Position numbers and translations under genes: made by a program. A stretch of DNA of 8,635 nucleotides from Flavobacteriaceae bacterium (GTDB taxonomy: Bacteria > Bacteroidota > Bacteroidia > Flavobacteriales > Flavobacteriaceae): the NCBI GenBank assembly GCA_015489265.1, contig WFZY01000054.1, positions 1 through 8,635 on the forward strand, in the 5' to 3' direction. Numbering within the stretch: position 1 is the first letter of the stretch; every line of letters starts with the position of its first letter. Below, in pieces: positions 6,960-8,635 of this stretch. Under the pieces are notes generated by a model that did not search any database, was not told the DNA's origin, and saw only the letters and a program-made list of their open reading frames with translations.

Positions 6960-7044
6960 TGCGCACGACAGGACTTGAACCTGCACGGCCTAAACGGCCA
7001 CCAGCCCCTCAAGCTGGCGTGTCTACCAATTCCACCACGTGCGC
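6960..7044 (-). tRNA. tRNA-Leu (anticodon GAG)
   Basis: On the minus strand the acceptor arm GCGCACG pairs with CGTGCGC, discriminator A. The anticodon stem CCAGC/GCTGG closes the loop TTGAGGG, giving anticodon GAG (Leu codons CUC and CUU). A long variable arm (TGGCCGTTTAGGCC) marks a class II tRNA, and the T arm is GCAGG-TTCAAGT-CCTGT. The CCA end is not encoded (CAA follows the discriminator). A 166-bp foldback element begins one base upstream of the mature 5' end. Confidence 0.95.
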
Positions 7045-7045
7045 A

Positions 7046-7211
7046 TAGTGTCATATCAAGCATATTCTTGTCATACCAAGAACTCGTTCTTTTTGCCGAT
7101 AACTTCATTAAAAAATTTAAACATAGCTAGGGCTATGCTGAAATTTTTATGCTTTGTTCTCAACAAAAATAACTTCGTCTTATATGTCATAACATACTTG
7201 ATATGACACTA
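7046..7211. mobile_element. MITE-like foldback element with 15-bp terminal inverted repeats
   Basis: The ends TAGTGTCATATCAAG (7046-7060) and CTTGATATGACACTA (7197-7211) are perfect inverted repeats. The symmetry continues inward as an imperfect palindrome: GTTCTTTTTG mirrors GTTATTTTTG, AAATTT at 7113-7118 mirrors AAATTT at 7141-7146, and CATAGC at 7122-7127 pairs with GCTATG at 7132-7137 around the centre. Both outer edges are TA, consistent with a TA target duplication like that of IS630/Tc1-type transposases, though TA is self-complementary and so cannot be separated from the repeat. No ORF is present. It sits between the tRNA-Lys terminator and tRNA-Leu. A non-autonomous transposable element is the best reading; a structured RNA of the tRNA operon is the alternative. 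Confidence 0.75.
7164..7171 (-). promoter_or_regulatory. Possible -7 box inside the foldback element
   Basis: On the minus strand TATTTTTG matches TAnnTTTG. Nineteen bases upstream the sequence is TGTT rather than TTTG, so the -33 half is weak. If used, it would transcribe tRNA-Leu with a leader of roughly 110 bases made of the element's own sequence. Confidence 0.25.
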
Positions 7212-7212
7212 G

Positions 7213-7246
7213 AAACAAAAAAAGTTAAGCAATCTGCCTAACTTTT
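7213..7246 (-). terminator. Rho-independent terminator of the tRNA-Lys pair
   Basis: On the minus strand AAAAGTTAGGC pairs with GCTTAACTTTT (11 bp with one G-U) around the loop AGATT, followed directly by a run of seven T residues (7223-7217). It lies 9 bases beyond the 3' end of the second tRNA-Lys. This is the strongest terminator in the window and implies that tRNA-Leu needs its own promoter or read-through. Confidence 0.8.
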
Positions 7247-7255
7247 AGTTGGTTG

Positions 7256-7328
7256 TGACCTGGCTGAGGCTCGAACTCAGGACCCTCTCCTTAAAAGGGA
7301 GATGCTCTACCTACTGAGCTACCAGGTC
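7256..7328 (-). tRNA. tRNA-Lys (anticodon TTT), downstream copy
   Basis: Acceptor GACCTGG/CCAGGTC with discriminator A; D arm GCTC-AGTAGGTA-GAGC; anticodon stem TCTCC/GGAGA with loop CTTTTAA, anticodon TTT; T arm CTGAG-TTCGAGC-CTCAG. The CCA end is not encoded. All 73 bases are identical to the copy at 7355-7427, from which it is separated by 26 bases. Confidence 0.96.
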
Positions 7329-7354
7329 TGGAAAATCATAAATGTCAAAAAAAG

Positions 7355-7427
7355 TGACCTGGCTGAGGCTCGAACTCAGGACCCTCTCCTTAAAAGGGAG
7401 ATGCTCTACCTACTGAGCTACCAGGTC
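7355..7427 (-). tRNA. tRNA-Lys (anticodon TTT), upstream copy
   Basis: Identical in all 73 bases to the copy at 7256-7328, with the same cloverleaf and TTT anticodon. It is the promoter-proximal member: a consensus promoter ends about 19 bases upstream. Tandem identity suggests recent duplication or gene conversion, and the pair would be processed from one transcript. Confidence 0.96.
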
Positions 7428-7445
7428 TTTTTCTTGTTAGGCGTG

Positions 7446-7476
7446 CAAATATATAAACATTTTTAATTTTTGCAAA
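7446..7476 (-). promoter_or_regulatory. Promoter of the tRNA-Lys pair
   Basis: Minus strand TTTG (7476-7473), 19 bases, then TATATTTG (7453-7446): a perfect match to the Bacteroidota TTTG / TAnnTTTG consensus. The predicted start lies about a dozen bases before the first tRNA-Lys. Confidence 0.8.
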
Positions 7477-7479
7477 ATA

Positions 7480-7507
7480 AAAACCGCTTTTTTTTGCGAA
7501 TTTTCTA
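7480..7507 (-). terminator. Weak terminator-like hairpin after the DUF59 gene
   Basis: On the minus strand CGC and GCG flank a run of eight A residues, followed by GTTTTTATTTT, 11 or so bases past the DUF59 stop codon. The stem has only three strong pairs with a few possible weak ones outside, so it is doubtful, but some stop is expected before the tRNA promoter. Confidence 0.3.
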
Positions 7508-7517
7508 ATTGCTTGAT

Positions 7518-7844
7518 TTACATCATTCCCAGCATTAATTTAGCTTCATCACTTAGAAAATCTTTACTCCAAGGAGGGTCAAAAGTAAGCTCTACATCGA
7601 CATCTTTAACGCCATGTGTGGCTTTTACCCGTGTTTTGACTTCTTCCGGAAGCGAGTCGGCGACCGGACAATTGGGGGCAGTCAGGGTCATTAAGATTTT
7701 GACATTATTGTCATCGTCGATGTCAATATCATAAACGAGTCCTAAATTGTAAATATCAACCGGTATTTCGGGGTCATATACCATTTTGAGTTGTTGTACA
7801 ATGGCATCTTCTAAGATTTTTTTGGGAATTTTATTGTCACTCAT
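7518..7844 (-). CDS. SUF system Fe-S assembly protein, DUF59/MIP18 family (SufT-like)
   Basis: A 108-residue cytoplasmic protein filling a single DUF59 (MIP18/PaaD) domain, normal for the short SUF-associated members. Hallmarks: VYDPEIPVDIYNLGLVYDI (22-40), LTAPNCPVADSLPEEV (54-69) with the conserved Cys59, and VELTFDPPWS (84-93). Members help mature iron-sulfur proteins, acting with the SUF machinery; the exact step is not settled. It lies downstream of sufE on the same strand with a 165-base spacer, which supports a SUF role. No Shine-Dalgarno or TAnnTTTG promoter is visible before it, so it is probably co-transcribed with sufE. The rest of the SUF genes (sufBCDS) are not in the window. Confidence 0.92.
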   Translation of the reverse strand: MSDNKIPKKILEDAIVQQLKMVYDPEIPVDIYNLGLVYDIDIDDDNNVKILMTLTAPNCPVADSLPEEVKTRVKATHGVKDVDVELTFDPPWSKDFLSDEAKLMLGMM

Positions 7845-7898
7845 TTAATTATATGTTTTTATCAATACTGAATATTAATTACTAATTATCTGATTAAA

Positions 7899-7991
7899 TT
7901 GAATATCGAACACCGAACAAGGAACGACGATTTTAGAATTCCTATTATAATTTCTAAAATCTTACATCTAAAATCGTTAATCGATATTCAA
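7899..7991. repeat. Nested inverted-repeat element between sufE and the DUF59 gene
   Basis: TTGAATATCGA (7899-7909) is the perfect inverse of TCGATATTCAA (7981-7991). Inside, ACGATTTTAGA (7927-7937) is the inverse of TCTAAAATCGT (7967-7977), and GATTTTAGAA (7929-7938) also pairs with TTCTAAAATC (7952-7961). The second and third pairings compete for the same left arm. The segment ATCGAACACCGAACAAGGAA resembles, from memory, a dispersed intergenic repeat of Bacteroidota genomes. It would form a hairpin in the mRNA between the two cistrons. Confidence 0.65.
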
Positions 7992-8009
7992 AATATTAGG
8001 TACATGTTT

Positions 8010-8423
8010 TTATAGAAATTGTCGTGCTAACTCATTAATCCGTTTCATAATGGCTTCCAAACCTATTTTGCGGGTAGGCGATAGGTGGTTGGGCAAATCT
8101 ATTTGATAGACCAAATTAAAATCATATTCGGCGATATCCTTTGCCGGTTGTCCGTTGAGTAAATTCAACAACATACTAATGACGCCTTTGCCTAAAATAG
8201 CTTCGCTATCGCCCTTAAAATAGAGTTTACCGTCTTTTTCTTCAACAGTCAACCAAGAGGCCGATTGACAACCTTCCACTTTGGTTTCCGCATTTTTCTT
8301 CTCTTCCGGAATCAGAGGTAAGTCTGCTCCCAAGTCCATGATGTAATTGTATTTATCATTCCATTCGGGCAGCATTTCAAAATCTGCCAACAGGTCTTTT
8401 TCTTTTTCTTTGATGGTTTTCAT
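8010..8423 (-). CDS. sufE: SufE, sulfur acceptor for SufS cysteine desulfurase
   Basis: SufE accepts persulfide sulfur from the cysteine desulfurase SufS and passes it to the SufBCD scaffold for iron-sulfur cluster assembly in the cytoplasm. The 137 residues match the family end to end: EKEKDLLADFEML at the N-terminus, YNYIMDLGADLP (26-35), KVEGCQSASWL (48-58) with the catalytic Cys52, GDSEAILGKGVISMLLNLLNG (71-91) and LSPTRKIGLEAIMKRI (113-128). Length is normal and there is no damage. The start at 8423 gives the full N-terminal helix and has the A-rich AAAGAAA before it rather than a Shine-Dalgarno sequence. The DUF59 gene follows. A palindromic repeat occupies the region just upstream, so its promoter is not obvious. 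Confidence 0.95.
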   Translation of the reverse strand: MKTIKEKEKDLLADFEMLPEWNDKYNYIMDLGADLPLIPEEKKNAETKVEGCQSASWLTVEEKDGKLYFKGDSEAILGKGVISMLLNLLNGQPAKDIAEYDFNLVYQIDLPNHLSPTRKIGLEAIMKRINELARQFL

Positions 8424-8444
8424 TTTCTTTAATGATTTGGTTAT

Positions 8445-8635
8445 TTATTTGATTTGATTGTCATTTCGACCCCGACGAAAGTCGGGGGAGAAATCTTTAT
8501 ACAAATTTTTGAAATTATACAATGATTTGAGATTTCTCGTCGCTTTTTCTCCTGCGTCAAAAAAGCTCTGTCGGAATGACAGTCGCACTTTCCCCTTTAC
8601 CGCTTTCAATATATTATCCACATAGCTAGTCGCAC
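8445..8635 (-). CDS. Doubtful partial ORF entering from the window edge
   Basis: From the right edge the minus strand stays open for 62 codons in the frame beginning at 8633 and stops at 8445-8447. The first 16 or so residues (TSYVDNILKAVKGKV) look plausibly coding, but everything after about residue 18 is translated from the palindromic repeat at 8459-8581. Either a real gene has had its end replaced by repeat sequence, or the open frame is chance. I do not recognise a family. Confidence 0.2.
   Translation of the reverse strand, partial: ATSYVDNILKAVKGKVRLSFRQSFFDAGEKATRNLKSLYNFKNLYKDFSPDFRRGRNDNQIK
8459..8581. repeat. 123-bp palindromic intergenic repeat
   Basis: The ends TGTCATTTCGA (8459-8469) and TCGGAATGACA (8571-8581) are inverted repeats with one mismatch. 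Inside, GAGAAATCT (8488-8496) is the perfect inverse of AGATTTCTC (8530-8538). Next to the left end is a 7-bp hairpin, CCCCGAC and GTCGGGG around a GAAA tetraloop (8470-8487). This GTCATTTCGA...GAGAAATC...GAATGAC arrangement resembles a repeat family I remember as widespread between genes of flavobacteria. It lies upstream of sufE. Confidence 0.65.

Noticed and set aside
7256..7427. Tandem identical 73-bp repeat as a possible integration (att) site
   Set aside because: Both copies are complete tRNA-Lys genes only 26 bases apart, with no integrase or foreign cargo between them. This is a simple tRNA duplication.
8614..8622. TTATCCACA, a perfect DnaA-box consensus
   Set aside because: A single box with no cluster, no AT-rich unwinding region and no dnaA or dnaN gene nearby. 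Not evidence for an origin.
7122..8629. CATAGCTAG occurs both in the foldback element (7122-7130) and at 8621-8629
   Set aside because: Only nine bases with no wider similarity around the second copy; not a second element copy.
8581..8635. Direct repeat AGTCGCAC at 8581-8588 and 8628-8635
   Set aside because: Eight bases, one copy at the window edge. Cannot be told from chance or called an attachment or target-site duplication.

Overview
The window looks like a chromosomal segment of an AT-rich member of the Bacteroidota, probably a flavobacterium or relative. The pointers are an ECF sigma / FecR-type anti-sigma / TonB-dependent receptor trio whose FecR ends in a DUF4974-like domain, a DUF4266 lipoprotein beside ApbE, a Bacteroidota-style surface lipoprotein, weak or absent Shine-Dalgarno sequences, and two promoters of the Bacteroidota type (TTTG, about 18-19 bases, TAnnTTTG). 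No virus, plasmid or CRISPR signal is visible.

Layout. (1) 68-1732, minus strand: a tight, overlapping operon for an exported thioredoxin-like protein, an ApbE-type FAD:protein FMN transferase and a tiny DUF4266 lipoprotein. The lipoprotein carries a sequence resembling an ApbE target site and a Gly-rich tail ending in CGCN, so the set reads as an extracytoplasmic redox module. (2) 1733-2046: non-coding, with a terminator-like hairpin and a short REP-like palindrome. (3) 2047-2895, minus: a lipoprotein with a surface-export-like signal and thrombospondin type-3-like calcium-binding repeats. (4) 3115-6876, plus: sigma factor, anti-sigma factor and an outer-membrane receptor with an N-terminal signalling domain, i.e. 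a FecI/FecR/FecA-type cell-surface signalling operon, transcribed divergently from the calcium-binding lipoprotein. A consensus promoter sits just before the sigma gene. (5) 6877-7511: a tRNA block on the minus strand, with two identical tRNA-Lys(TTT) genes that have their own promoter and terminator, then a 166-bp foldback element, then tRNA-Leu(GAG) and a terminator shared with the converging receptor gene. (6) 7518-8423, minus: SufE and a DUF59 protein of the SUF iron-sulfur assembly pathway, separated by a nested inverted-repeat spacer. (7) 8424-8635: a second palindromic intergenic repeat and an edge ORF of doubtful status.

The most interesting points are: a 166-bp MITE-like palindrome flanked by TA that stops one base short of the 5' end of tRNA-Leu; the possible flavinylation site in the DUF4266 lipoprotein encoded next to ApbE; and the pairing of a calcium-repeat surface lipoprotein with a sigma/anti-sigma/TonB-receptor operon. 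All functional links beyond family membership are inferences from sequence and gene order.
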